Below are positions 16,789 through 26,637 of a stretch of 64,000 bases of DNA, piece by piece. Within the stretch, counting starts at the first letter, position 1, and every line of letters begins with the position of its first letter. This DNA is from Aeromonas rivipollensis. Its GTDB lineage: Bacteria > Pseudomonadota > Gammaproteobacteria > Enterobacterales > Aeromonadaceae. Below the pieces are notes generated by a model, which saw only the letters and a program-made list of their open reading frames with translations, had not been told where the DNA came from and ran no database searches. The stretch is from the NCBI RefSeq assembly GCF_037811135.1, contig NZ_CP149130.1, positions 1,856,501 through 1,920,500 on the forward strand. The letters run 5' to 3'. Made by a program: the position numbers and the translations under genes.

Positions 16789-18453
16789 TCAGTAGCTCTG
16801 CTGGTGCACGTCCATCACGGCGCGACCGGACGGGTCGGCCATCTCCTTGAACTTGGCATCCCATTCCAGCGCTGTGGGCGTGGAGCAGGCGACCGACTTG
16901 CCGTAGGGCACTGTGCGGGCGGCGGACTCCAGCGGGAAGTGCTCGTCGAAGATGGCGCGGTAGAAATAGGCCTCCTTGGTGAGCGGGGTGTTGATGGGGA
17001 AGCGGAATGCGGCCGCCTCGAACATCTGATCCGTCACCTCGGTCTCGACCATGGCTTTGAGGCTGTCAATCCAGGAGTAGCCCACGCCGTCGGAGAACTG
17101 CTCCTTCTGACGCCAGGCCACCTCGTGGGGCAGCAGCTCCTCGAAGGCTTCCCGCAGGATGTGCTTCTCGATCTTGCCGTTGCCGCACATCTTGTCGGCA
17201 GGCTGCAGGCGCATCGCCACGTCCATGAACTCCTTGTCGAGGAAGGGCACGCGGCCTTCCACGCCCCAGGCGGCCATGGACTTGTTGGCCCGCAGGCAGT
17301 CATACAGATGCAGGGAGGCGAGCTTGCGCACATTCTCCTCGTGGAACTCCCGGGCGTTGGGGGCCTTGTGGAAGTAGAGGTAGCCGCCGAACAGCTCGTC
17401 CGAGCCTTCTCCCGAGAGCACCATCTTGATGCCCATCGCCTTGATGTAGCGGGCCATCAGGTACATCGGCGTGGAGGCACGGATGGTGGTGACGTCATAG
17501 GTCTCGAGGTGATAGATGACGTCCCGCAGGGCATCTAAGCCTTCCTGCACGGTGAAGTGGATCTGGTGGTGGATGGTGCCCAGATGGTCGGCCACCTTGC
17601 GGGCGGCGGCGAGATCCGGCGACCCTTCCAGGCCGACGGCGAAGGAGTGCAGCTGGGGCCACCAGGCCTCGCTCTTGCCATCGTCCTCTACCCGGCGGGC
17701 GGCGTAGAGCTTGGTGATGGCGGAGATCACCGACGAGTCCAGACCGCCGGAGAGCAGCACGCCATAGGGCACGTCGCACATTAGCTGGCGTTTGACCGCC
17801 GCTTCCAGCGCGGCTTTGAGCTCGGCCTTGTCGCTGGCGTTGTGCTCGACCGCGCCGTATTCCATCCAGTCGCGCTTGTACCACTGTTTGAGTTCGCCAT
17901 CCTTGCTCCAGAGGTAATGTCCGGGCGGGAAGGTCTCGACGCTCTTGCACACCGGCACCAGGGCCTTCATCTCGGAGGCCACATAGAAATTGCCGTGCTC
18001 GTCGCGGCCGGTATAGAGGGGGATGATCCCCATGTGGTCGCGGCCAATCAGATAGGCATCCTGCTCGGCGTCATAGAGGATGAAGGCGAAGATGCCGTTG
18101 AGATCGTCCAGGAAGGCAGGGCCCTTCTCCTTGTAAAGGGCCAGCAGCACCTCGCAGTCGGAGTGGGTCTGGAACTTGAAGTCGACCTTGAGGTTCTTCT
18201 CGAGTTCCTTGTGGTTGTAGATCTCGCCGTTGACGGCCAATACGTGAGTGCGCTCGGGGTTGTAGAGCGGCTGGGCGCCATTGCCCGGATCGACGATGGC
18301 CAGGCGCTCGTGCACCAGGATGGCCTTGTCGGAGCTGTAGACGCCGGACCAGTCAGGCCCGCGGTGACGCAGTCGCTTGGACATCTCCAGGGCCGATTTG
18401 CGCAAGGCGGCGGAGTCGGTCTTGATGTCCAGAATGCCGAAAATAGAACACAT
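16789..18453 (-). CDS. asnB: Asparagine synthase B, glutamine-hydrolysing
   Basis: A 554-residue enzyme, the same length as E. coli AsnB. Cys2 (MCSIFGILD) is the N-terminal glutaminase nucleophile. The glutaminase domain shows RLAIVDPGNGAQPL and NGEIYNH. The synthetase domain has the pyrophosphate loop SGGLDSSV near residue 233 and LSGEGSDELFGGY near 343. It makes asparagine from aspartate, glutamine and ATP in the cytosol. A hairpin GAGCCC...GGGCTC lies about 30 bases before the start on the transcript (18481-18501) and could influence translation. Confidence 0.96.
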   Translation of the reverse strand: MCSIFGILDIKTDSAALRKSALEMSKRLRHRGPDWSGVYSSDKAILVHERLAIVDPGNGAQPLYNPERTHVLAVNGEIYNHKELEKNLKVDFKFQTHSDCEVLLALYKEKGPAFLDDLNGIFAFILYDAEQDAYLIGRDHMGIIPLYTGRDEHGNFYVASEMKALVPVCKSVETFPPGHYLWSKDGELKQWYKRDWMEYGAVEHNASDKAELKAALEAAVKRQLMCDVPYGVLLSGGLDSSVISAITKLYAARRVEDDGKSEAWWPQLHSFAVGLEGSPDLAAARKVADHLGTIHHQIHFTVQEGLDALRDVIYHLETYDVTTIRASTPMYLMARYIKAMGIKMVLSGEGSDELFGGYLYFHKAPNAREFHEENVRKLASLHLYDCLRANKSMAAWGVEGRVPFLDKEFMDVAMRLQPADKMCGNGKIEKHILREAFEELLPHEVAWRQKEQFSDGVGYSWIDSLKAMVETEVTDQMFEAAAFRFPINTPLTKEAYFYRAIFDEHFPLESAARTVPYGKSVACSTPTALEWDAKFKEMADPSGRAVMDVHQQSY

Positions 18454-18645
18454 TGGCGGTAATCCTCTTGATTTTTATATGAGCCCCCCACGTTTGGGCT
18501 CGAAATTCCATTTACATTCCTCGCCAATCACAATGCCTAGCGGAAAACCCTTTTGCAAGCGGGAAAACCGCAGAAAATCATGCCGCCAACGTCAAGTCGG
18601 CGGGTGAGAATGGTGTCAATAAAGGGCGGGTGCTTGACGTGCGCG

Positions 18646-19014
18646 TCAGGTCGCGGCGGGTTCGAAGATCACATAGAGCTTGCGGCAGGCCACCAGGGTT
18701 TCCCACTCACCGACGAAGCCCGCTGGTATGACGAACTGATCCCCTGGCTTGAGGTGCAACTGGCCCCCCTGGCCGTCGTGGATCCGCGCCTCGCCCTCCA
18801 GCAACTGGCAGTATTCGTGCTCTGTGTAGTGGACGGCCCAGCGCCCCGGCTCGCAGGCCCAGAAGCCCACGTGAAACTGCTGGCTCGGGTCCGAGTAGTG
18901 GTTCCAGAGGGTCTGGCTCGGGTTGCCGGCCCGGATCCGCTCGGGGGCGGGCATCAGCGGGGTGGGGGAGACGGGGTGCTGGTCCAGCAGGATCCAGTCG
19001 TTCAGGCTCTTCAT
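18646..19014 (-). CDS. Cupin-domain protein (DUF861-like)
   Basis: A 122-residue single-cupin protein. The barrel is seen as EPGRWAVHYTEHEYCQLLEGEARI followed by GGQLHLKPGDQFVIPAGFVGEW. The first block has an H-x-E pattern, consistent with metal binding or at least the (S)-ureidoglycine/ethanolamine-type cupin fold. The ATG at 19014 has AAGGACG just upstream. It forms a single-gene unit with a striking inverted repeat in its promoter. The reaction is unknown; many such proteins are sugar- or amine-related enzymes or sensors. Confidence 0.78.
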   Translation of the reverse strand: MKSLNDWILLDQHPVSPTPLMPAPERIRAGNPSQTLWNHYSDPSQQFHVGFWACEPGRWAVHYTEHEYCQLLEGEARIHDGQGGQLHLKPGDQFVIPAGFVGEWETLVACRKLYVIFEPAAT

Positions 19015-19062
19015 GGTGCGTCCTTGGGGTGGTGAGGGGAGCGTCCTGCTCCCGTTTAGTTT

Positions 19063-19090
19063 GTTTAACGATGTTGCGCTTACGTTAAAC
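19063..19090 (-). promoter_or_regulatory. Inverted repeat in the cupin promoter
   Basis: GTTTAACG-N12-CGTTAAAC lies 49-76 bases before the cupin start. It has the look of a dimeric repressor or activator site. No known regulator is assigned. Confidence 0.45.
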
Positions 19091-19131
19091 GATGTGTGCC
19101 ACCTTGCCAAGGGGGGAGCCGATGAGGGGGA

Positions 19132-19881
19132 TCAGACGATATCGATGTCGACCACGGAGTCGAAGATGTGGTTCGGTCTGAACGGCATGCGGTCTATGTC
19201 CGCCACCTTGCTCACCCCGGAGAGCACCAGCACCGTCTCGAGGCCGGCCTGGAAGCCCGCCAGTATGTCGGTGCGCAGGTTGTCGCCGATGATGATGGTG
19301 TCGTCGGAGTGCGCCTCCATCCGGTTGAGCGCCGCGCGAATGATCCAGGCGCTCGGCTTGCCCACGTAAAACGGCTTCTTGCCGGTCATCCGCTCGATGG
19401 GGGCGCAGAGGGCGCCGCAGGCTGGGTGCATCATGGGGCCATGGGTATCGGGGTTGGTGGCGATGAAGCGGGCCCCCTGATCCACGAACTTGGCCCCCAG
19501 CTGCATCATGGTCCAGTTGTAGTTGCGAGTCTCCCCTACCACCACGAAGTCGGGGTCTATGTCGGTGATGGTGAAGCCGGCCTTGTAGAGCTCGTGAGTC
19601 AGGGCCCCTTCGCCTATCACATAGGCCTTCTTGCCATCCTGGCGCTTGAGAAAATCGGCGGTGCCCATGGCGGAGGTGTAGAAGCACTCCTCCGGCACCT
19701 CGATCCCGGCGGAGCGGAAGCGGTTTTGCAGATCTTTCTGGGTCTGGGCCGGGTAGTTGGTGAGGAACAAAAGCTTGCTGCCCTGCTCGATCAGGCGGTG
19801 AACGAAACGGTCGGCGCCGGGCACCAGATCGTTGTTGTGCAGTATGACGCCGTCGATATCGCAGATGACGTTTTTCTTCAT
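19132..19881 (-). CDS. nagD: HAD-IIA nucleotide phosphatase NagD
   Basis: A 249-residue HAD hydrolase nearly the length of E. coli NagD (250). Motif I is CDIDGVILHNN near residues 6-16, motif II is FLTNYPAQT near 40, and motif IV is GDNLRTDILAGFQAG near 200. The C2-cap region lies between. E. coli NagD dephosphorylates UMP and other nucleoside monophosphates (known). The ATG at 19881 follows AAGGAG; an in-frame ATG at 19929 is less likely. It is not next to nag genes here, so a link to amino-sugar metabolism is not supported. Confidence 0.88.
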   Translation of the reverse strand: MKKNVICDIDGVILHNNDLVPGADRFVHRLIEQGSKLLFLTNYPAQTQKDLQNRFRSAGIEVPEECFYTSAMGTADFLKRQDGKKAYVIGEGALTHELYKAGFTITDIDPDFVVVGETRNYNWTMMQLGAKFVDQGARFIATNPDTHGPMMHPACGALCAPIERMTGKKPFYVGKPSAWIIRAALNRMEAHSDDTIIIGDNLRTDILAGFQAGLETVLVLSGVSKVADIDRMPFRPNHIFDSVVDIDIV

Positions 19882-19961
19882 GGATACTCCTTGTAGGGGG
19901 AGGTGGTTGCCAACCTCGAATGTCTTCAATCACTTATGGCTTTTTTGTGCCGCCATTATAA

Positions 19962-21101
<1,140 letters not shown>

Positions 21102-21121
21102 GCACCGGAGGTGCAAATAGC

Positions 21122-21149
21122 GCGCGCCCGCCGGTGAGGGCGGGCGCGC
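21122..21149 (+). terminator. GC-rich hairpin after the deaminase
   Basis: GCGCGCCCGCC-N6-GGCGGGCGCGC, a very stable stem without a T-run, between two convergent genes. Confidence 0.45.
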
Positions 21150-21171
21150 TGGGCTATGCCGGTTGCCAGTC

Positions 21172-22293
21172 TCAGGCAGGCTGCGACGCTGTCTCGGCCT
21201 GATAGACGGGGTAGTCGATGAGCCCCTGCTCGCCGCCGCCAAACAGGGTGGCGGGATCATGGGAGGCAAAGGGATAACCGTGGCGCAGCCGGTTCGGCAG
21301 ATCCGGGTTTGCCACGAAGGGGCGACCGAAGCCAATCAAGTCGGCCCAGCCCGCCTGCAGCGCGGCTCTGGCCCGCTCACCGTCATATTTTCCCGCATAG
21401 ATGAGGGTGTTGGGGAAGGCATCCCGCAGCCCTTGCTTGAAGCCCTCCGCCATCAGGGGGGCATCGTCCCAGTCCGCCTCGGCGATATGCAGATAGACGA
21501 TGCCTATTTCCCCCAGTAGCTTCGCGGCAGCCAGATAGGTCTCCTGTGGGTTCGCATCCACTGTGCCGTTGAGGGTGGTCAGCGGCGCGAGACGCACCCC
21601 GACCCGGTCAGGCCCGATCTCGTCACTGACCGCTTGTGTCACCTCTTTCAGGAAGCGCAGCCGGTTCTCCAGGGAGCCGCCGTAGTTGTCGGTGCGGGCG
21701 TTGGATTCGGAGTCGAGGAACTGGTTGATGAGGTAGCCATTGGCGGCGTGCAGCTCTATGCCGTCAAAGCCGGCCTCCATGGCATTGCGGGCGGCCTGGC
21801 GGAACTGGCCCACCACGGCGTCTATGTCGGTCTGGGTCATGGCGCGGGGAGTGACCGTCTCCACAAAGCCGGGGGCGTCGCTGCCATTGTCGACAAAGAC
21901 CTTCACCCCTTGCGCCTTGATGGCGGAGGAAGAGATGGGCTGGGCGCCGCCGATGTTGTCCGGGTGGGTGACCCGGCCCACGTGCCAGAGCTGGGCAAAC
22001 ATGATGCCCCCCTTGGCGTGTACCGCGTCGGTCACTCCCTTCCAGCCCGCCACCTGTTCGGCGCTGTGGATGCCCGGGGTCCAGGCATAGCCCTTGCCCA
22101 GGGGATCTATCTGGGTGCCCTCGCCGATGATGAGGCCGGCGCTCGCGCGCTGGGCGTAGTAGGTGGCCATCATGGTGTTGGCCACGTCACCGGGCTGGCT
22201 GGCGCGGGAGCGAGTCATGGGCGGCATGACGATGCGGTTGGAGAGGTGCAACTGGCCGAGGCGAAGGGGGCAGAACAGGGGATCGTGGTTCAT
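21172..22293 (-). CDS. Old yellow enzyme, alkene reductase (NemA-like)
   Basis: A 373-residue FMN TIM-barrel flavoprotein. Visible signatures are NRIVMPPMTRSRA near residue 19, GFDGIELHAANGYL near 176, NQFLDSESNARTDNYGGSLENR in two parts near 190-211, and GFGRPFVANPDL near 327. The family reduces activated C=C bonds, nitro compounds and N-ethylmaleimide with NAD(P)H. E. coli NemA has 365 residues and very similar blocks. The start follows GAGGAA. No NemR-type regulator gene is adjacent. Confidence 0.9.
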   Translation of the reverse strand: MNHDPLFCPLRLGQLHLSNRIVMPPMTRSRASQPGDVANTMMATYYAQRASAGLIIGEGTQIDPLGKGYAWTPGIHSAEQVAGWKGVTDAVHAKGGIMFAQLWHVGRVTHPDNIGGAQPISSSAIKAQGVKVFVDNGSDAPGFVETVTPRAMTQTDIDAVVGQFRQAARNAMEAGFDGIELHAANGYLINQFLDSESNARTDNYGGSLENRLRFLKEVTQAVSDEIGPDRVGVRLAPLTTLNGTVDANPQETYLAAAKLLGEIGIVYLHIAEADWDDAPLMAEGFKQGLRDAFPNTLIYAGKYDGERARAALQAGWADLIGFGRPFVANPDLPNRLRHGYPFASHDPATLFGGGEQGLIDYPVYQAETASQPA

Positions 22294-22407
22294 GGTGAAT
22301 TCCTCGTGTTGGGATGGAGCAGACTCTAGAGGGGATTGTCATTGTGAAAAAGAGGGGTAATTGCAGAAGAGAATTGCCATTGGCACAGCAATGAGCCCGA
22401 GGCCATG

Positions 22408-22434
22408 AAAAAGAGGGCCTGTTGGCCCTCTTTT
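22408..22434 (-). terminator. Terminator of yoaE
   Basis: AAAAAGAGGGCC-TGTT-GGCCCTCTTTT follows the yoaE stop on the minus strand with a full T-run. Confidence 0.88.
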
Positions 22435-22449
22435 CAGTGTTGCGGCAGG

Positions 22450-24000
22450 TCAGGCGGCGCTGGCGCCTATCGGGGTGACCCGCACCCGCTCTATCCGGCG
22501 CTCGCTCACCGCCAGCACCTCGAAGCAGAGCTGACCCAGACGCAGTTGCTGGCCGCTGGTGGGCAGACTGCCGAAGTGGGAGAGCAGCATGCCCGCTAGG
22601 GTCACGTACTCATCGCTCTCGCTCACCAGGCCGTCATGGCCCAGGGTCTGCTCTATCTGGTGGATGTTGGTGCTGCCGTTGATGAGCCAGCTCTCCCCCT
22701 CCTGGACTATGTCCGGAGTCTCATCCTCATCCGGCAACTCGCCGACGATGGCCTCCAGCAGATCGTGGTTGGTGACCAGCCCCTGGATGATGCCGAACTC
22801 GTCCGCCACCAGAATGAGGCTGCCCCTGGCCTGGCGCAGCTCCGCCAGCAGCCGGATCACGTTGATGGTCTGGGGCACTATGATGGGGTCGTTCTGCTTG
22901 GCGAGCTCGGCCAGGGACTGCCCCTCGTTGAGGGCAAACAGCAGATCCCGCGCCTTCACCACCCCGATGATCTCGTCCAGCTCACCGTCGCAGACCGGGA
23001 ACAGGCTGTGGGGGGCCCGTTGCAGCAGGGCACGGATCTCGTCCGTGGAGTCATTGACGTCGATCCACTCCATCTCGGCGCGGGGAGTCATGATGGTGCG
23101 GATGGAGCGCTCGGCGAGTGACAGCACCCCGGTCACCATGTAGCGCTCTTCTTCTCCGAAGCTGATGGGACGGGGGGGATCCTGCTCCTCTTCCTCATCC
23201 TGCTGCGGGTGCTGGTTGGCCCGGCTGCCCCCCATCAGTTTGAAGATGGCGGCCGTGGTGCGCTCGCGCAGGGGCAGCCTGGATTCGTGGCGCTGGGCAC
23301 TGCGCTGGGCGAGCTGGTTGAAGAACTCGATGAGCACAGAGAAGCCGATGGCCGCATAGAGATAGCCCTTGGGAATGTGGAAGCCGAAGCCCTCCGCCAC
23401 CAGGCTGAGGCCTATCATCAGCAGGAAGCTCAGGCAGAGCACCACCACTGTGGGATGGGCGTTGACGAAGCGGGTCAGGGGCTTGGAGGCGATCACCATC
23501 ACCACCATGGCGATGGTCACGGCCGCCATCATGACGCCCAGGTGTTCCACCATGCCGACCGCTGTGATGATGGAGTCCAGGGAGAAGACCGCATCCAGCA
23601 CCAGGATCTGGGCGATCACTACCCCGAATCCGGCATAGACACCGGCCGGGCCTTGCTCCTCCGGCTTGGCCTCCAGTCGCTCATGCAGCTCTGAGGTGGC
23701 CTTGAACAGCAGGAAGAGGCCGCCGCCCATCAGGATGAGATCCCGACCCGAAAAGGGGTGATCCCAGATGTGCAGTATGGGGGTCGTGAGAGTCACGAGC
23801 CAGGACATCACGCTCAGCAGGGCGAGGCGCATGATCAGGGCCAGTGAGAGACCGATGAGCCGCGCCTTGTCCCGCTGGGCGGGGGGCAGCTTCTTCACCA
23901 GGATGGCGATGAAGACCAGGTTGTCGATCCCGAGCACTATCTCGAGGATGATCAGGGTGAACAGACCGACCCAGATAGACGGGTCCAGCAAGAATTCCAT
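22450..24000 (-). CDS. yoaE: TerC membrane protein fused to CBS and CorC/HlyC domains (YoaE)
   Basis: A 516-residue inner-membrane protein, closely matching E. coli YoaE (518) from the first residues ([13 protein letters not shown]). The TerC part with about seven helices spans residues 1-240, including [15 protein letters not shown] and [17 protein letters not shown] with membrane acidic residues typical of metal exporters. Two CBS domains (about 300-425) and a C-terminal CorC/HlyC transporter-associated domain follow. TerC relatives are linked to manganese export and metalation of secreted proteins (known). I looked for a manganese riboswitch in the leader and found no convincing one. Confidence 0.92.
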   Translation of the reverse strand: MEFLLDPSIWVGLFTLIILEIVLGIDNLVFIAILVKKLPPAQRDKARLIGLSLALIMRLALLSVMSWLVTLTTPILHIWDHPFSGRDLILMGGGLFLLFKATSELHERLEAKPEEQGPAGVYAGFGVVIAQILVLDAVFSLDSIITAVGMVEHLGVMMAAVTIAMVVMVIASKPLTRFVNAHPTVVVLCLSFLLMIGLSLVAEGFGFHIPKGYLYAAIGFSVLIEFFNQLAQRSAQRHESRLPLRERTTAAIFKLMGGSRANQHPQQDEEEEQDPPRPISFGEEERYMVTGVLSLAERSIRTIMTPRAEMEWIDVNDSTDEIRALLQRAPHSLFPVCDGELDEIIGVVKARDLLFALNEGQSLAELAKQNDPIIVPQTINVIRLLAELRQARGSLILVADEFGIIQGLVTNHDLLEAIVGELPDEDETPDIVQEGESWLINGSTNIHQIEQTLGHDGLVSESDEYVTLAGMLLSHFGSLPTSGQQLRLGQLCFEVLAVSERRIERVRVTPIGASAA

Positions 24001-24503
24001 TAGGATGACCTCAATAAAAACAGACGCAGTGGATGTAGCTCACGGCAAGGGGCCGTGGCAGGGCAAGGCTCGGGTGTTTTCAGAGGCGCTGGTTGAGCAG
24101 GTACAGATAGGTTTTGATGGGGAAAAACGAAGGGCTACTTCGGGGGTTGTCCATGATGGGCAATAAAACCTCGGGTCAAAAGTGAGCCCTGATGATAACG
24201 GCTATCACCGATTTGGCAAGCACCGGGCGCACAAGTGGTGGTGGTCATCTGGCCTAAAGGGGGAGCTAGGCTGCTGGTCGGCCCATGGAGCATCTCGCGC
24301 CATATGGGGGATAACAGGGCACAAGACGCAGGCTTTGTATATATCTGCACCTCGCCAAAGTGTAACAACCTATTTCTGGCGCCTGTCATTTTGTGCTTGT
24401 TTTAATAAAGGTCAGCTCATTTGGTTATATAAGGGGGCGCGAACAGGCAGCGGCTGTATTTGGGGCGGCGACAGGGAGAGGTTATTTGAAGGGAGGCTGG
24501 CGA

Positions 24504-24578
24504 CTCAATATAAAACTTCGAAGATGAAGACAGGGACTTTGGCACCTCAATATAAAGAGTTGAACCTGAAGACAGGGA
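24504..24578 (+). repeat. Two 33-base imperfect direct repeats, 42-base period
   Basis: Copies at 24504-24536 and 24546-24578 share identical outer 11-mers CTCAATATAAA and GAAGACAGGGA, with a diverged 11-base middle. The pattern of two conserved blocks around a variable core is non-random. Confidence 0.7.
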
Positions 24579-24595
24579 GGCATGGCCTCCCTGTC
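24571..24595 (-). terminator. Hairpin downstream of the small secreted-protein gene
   Basis: GACAGGGAGGC-ATG-GCCTCCCTGTC is a perfect 11-bp stem about 50 bases after the stop codon of the minus-strand gene. No T-run follows, so termination is uncertain. Confidence 0.5.
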
Positions 24596-24646
24596 GGTCA
24601 ATCCCGCTATGTCACGGGGATCTCATATTAAGCGGTGCGAAACCCC

Positions 24647-25162
24647 TCATTGGCCCGTGTAGGCGGCGCCCTGAACATGGCCCTTCTTGTCACTGAGGCA
24701 GGACCAGGGAGCGTCTGCGCCCGGCACCTTGATGGTGACGCCTACCCCGGCTTCGGAGTCCATGACGTCAGTCACCTGAAGCTGAGCCTGGGGCACGTTC
24801 GTCTTCTCGGAGACCGCCTTCAGACAGGCCTTCTCCGCCGGGCTGGCAGGGCTTGCCGAGGCCGCAGGCGCTGCGGATGTGGCTGCGGGCTGGCAGACGC
24901 CCGAGCCTTGCTTGCTGTTGTAGGAGACATCGTACTGGCCCCCGGTGTTGCTGATGGAGAGGGTGACACCCGCGCCCTTGGCCTCATAGAAGTTGTCGCT
25001 GAACTTCTTGAGTTTGGCCTCCTTGCCATTGATATAGACGGGGCCACCCTCATCGCTGTGCACCTGGATCTTACCCGGGCACTCGTAATTAAGCTGGGGA
25101 AGGGCAGCACTGGCCGTGCCCGCCATGGTCAATGCAAATACTGTGATCAACACCTTTTTCAT
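24647..25162 (-). CDS. Uncharacterised secreted protein
   Basis: A 171-residue protein with a clear Sec signal peptide (MKKVLITVFALTMAGTASA). The mature part starts LPQLNYECPGKIQVH. An N-terminal beta-rich segment ends at about residue 90, then an Ala/Ser/Pro linker (about 94-108) leads to a C-terminal segment with ACLKAVSEKTNVPQAQLQV and APWSCLSDKKGHVQG. Each half carries two cysteines, which could form disulfides in the periplasm. The ribosome site is AAGGTAAG. I do not recognise the family. The layout (two small domains on a flexible linker) suggests an envelope-binding protein, without evidence for its partner. Confidence 0.72.
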   Translation of the reverse strand: MKKVLITVFALTMAGTASAALPQLNYECPGKIQVHSDEGGPVYINGKEAKLKKFSDNFYEAKGAGVTLSISNTGGQYDVSYNSKQGSGVCQPAATSAAPAASASPASPAEKACLKAVSEKTNVPQAQLQVTDVMDSEAGVGVTIKVPGADAPWSCLSDKKGHVQGAAYTGQ

Positions 25163-25541
25163 GAGACTTACCTTAACTGTTTAACAAAGTGGAATAAGAG
25201 TGTTTTTTATTGTTTGGTGGATAACAACATCACTGTATTTCGGCGCGCAGTCTGCCGTTTGTCCTTGGCCAGAACAAATAGCCGGCCTACTTAATTTTAG
25301 CAACGAAATTTTCGTAACGTTTTGTGCTGCTGAAAATGGTTATTGATTCAGGAGACTCGACAAACGGTTTTCCCTGCCAATGGTTTAAAGATTAAAAAAA
25401 AACAGCGAAATAACGGGGAGGCGAGGGGCGGCGAGAGTGAAGTGGAAGGAAATGGCGGGCGGGTTGTCGGAGGCCCTGTCTGGGACATTTGTCACGCGGG
25501 GCGACGGGGCCCCGCGTTGCATCAGGATGGCAAGCGCCGGA
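25163..25541. other. Intergenic region of about 380 bases
   Basis: It contains the AT-rich promoter area of the small secreted protein (about 25170-25340), an A-run of nine at 25396, and a GC hairpin CGCGGGG...CCCCGCG at 25495-25516 near the end of the CDF gene. I see no gene. Confidence 0.45.
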
Positions 25542-26468
25542 TCAGAGCCAGCGTTTCTCGCGGGTGAAGCAGACCGAGAGCCAGGCATCCCCCAGGGTAT
25601 CGCCGAGGCGGGACCAGAGCTCCTGGCGCAGGGCATCCTGGCGCTCTATGGGCCACTCCTGATCCGGGGCCACCAGGATGTTCAATTCCAGATCGAAGCG
25701 GCGGCCGCTTTTCGCCAGATGGCTGTAGCACTCTATGCCATGGCGCTGGCGCAGGGCCTCGACTTCGCTGGCAACCAGCCGGGAGACATCCCCCTTGGGG
25801 GCGATCTTCAGCACTTCCCGCAGGTTGCGGCCGAGCACCTTGATGGGGATCAGGGTGGCGCACAGGGCGAGCAGGGTGACCAGCACCGGATCTATGTAGC
25901 GGTTGTAGTGGCCGTAGCCGAGGGCGTCGAGGCCGATGGCGACCAGGAAGCCGATGAGCAGGGTGGCGCTGAGCAGGGTGTCGACCAGCCACTCCTTGGA
26001 GTCGACCCGCACCAGTTCGGAGTCGATACGCTCGGCGACGCCCGCCTCGATCCGGTAGATGATGGCGCAGAAGAAGGTGCAGACGGCGGCGTAGATGAGG
26101 GCGTGGCCAAGGTCTATCTCCCGTCCCCCTTCGAACAGGGAGGTGATGCCGCTGTAGAGGGCGCCGAGACAGAGCAGCAGTATGATGGTGCCGTTGATGA
26201 CGTTGGTGATGGGCTCGAAGTGGGCGTAGCCGTACTGGAAGCGCGCATCTGAGGGGCGGGTCACCAGGTAGGCGGTGATGAGTCCGAGGCCCGTCATGCC
26301 CATGCTGAACAGGGTGAAGATGCCATCGAGCATGATGGCGTTGGAGCCGACGAACAGGCCGTAGCCGATCCCGAAGATGGCGAAGCTGATGCAGCCGAAC
26401 AGTGACAGGGTCAGGGCCTGTTTCTCGGTGCGAACCAGCGTACTGATAACATGGCTGTAATGAGCCAT
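25542..26468 (-). CDS. Cation diffusion facilitator family transporter
   Basis: A 308-residue membrane protein with about six helices in residues 15-215 and a cytoplasmic C-terminal ferredoxin-like domain (about 220-308). The TM2 motif is NAIMLDGIFTLFSMG and the TM5 motif is KEWLVDTLLSATLLIG; each keeps one aspartate of the usual H/D-x-x-x-D metal pair. The pattern is divergent from FieF/ZitB, so the transported ion (Zn, Fe, Mn or other) is uncertain. The start has an excellent AAAGGAGG ribosome site. It is divergent from ydiJ. Confidence 0.85.
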   Translation of the reverse strand: MAHYSHVISTLVRTEKQALTLSLFGCISFAIFGIGYGLFVGSNAIMLDGIFTLFSMGMTGLGLITAYLVTRPSDARFQYGYAHFEPITNVINGTIILLLCLGALYSGITSLFEGGREIDLGHALIYAAVCTFFCAIIYRIEAGVAERIDSELVRVDSKEWLVDTLLSATLLIGFLVAIGLDALGYGHYNRYIDPVLVTLLALCATLIPIKVLGRNLREVLKIAPKGDVSRLVASEVEALRQRHGIECYSHLAKSGRRFDLELNILVAPDQEWPIERQDALRQELWSRLGDTLGDAWLSVCFTREKRWL

Positions 26469-26523
26469 AAAAGTCCTCCTTTCAAATGGTGAAGATTGAA
26501 CGCGCAAGCGGTTTTCTAGCTGA

Positions 26524-26549
26524 TATACTGCCCGCTCACATGTGAGCGG
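26524..26549 (+). promoter_or_regulatory. ydiJ promoter -10 with adjacent perfect palindrome
   Basis: TATACT at 26524-26529 is followed at once by CCGCTCACATGTGAGCGG (26532-26549), a perfect 18-base palindrome placed at the expected transcription start. This suggests repression of ydiJ, and it may also act on the divergent CDF gene. The regulator is unknown. Confidence 0.5.
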
Positions 26550-26637
26550 ACTGGTTCGGGGGCCCGCAAAGAGGCAGCCCCGAACGGTCGTTGTCGCCGG
26601 AATGCCGGCATCAAGCAAAGGAAGGGAACAAGGATTC

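Larger units (their letters stand above)
24001..24646. other. Gene-free AT-richer region of about 650 bases
   Basis: No reading frame here has convincing coding character; one of 149 codons (24182-24631) is rich in Trp and Lys and lacks family motifs. The stretch has lower GC than its surroundings, several TATA-like runs, two imperfect direct repeats at 24504-24578 and a hairpin at 24571-24595. It holds the promoter of yoaE at its left end. Confidence 0.55.

Noticed and set aside
24001..24200. Manganese (yybP-ykoY) riboswitch in the yoaE leader
   Set aside because: I looked for the conserved paired loops on the minus strand and found no convincing match.
24182..24631. A 149-codon plus-strand frame in the gene-free block
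   Set aside because: No ribosome site of note, unusual Trp-rich composition, and it runs through the direct repeats; more likely non-coding.
25300..25320. Operator-like AACGAAATTTTCGTAACG near the secreted-protein promoter
   Set aside because: The symmetry is imperfect and weak in an AT-rich promoter; it could easily be chance.
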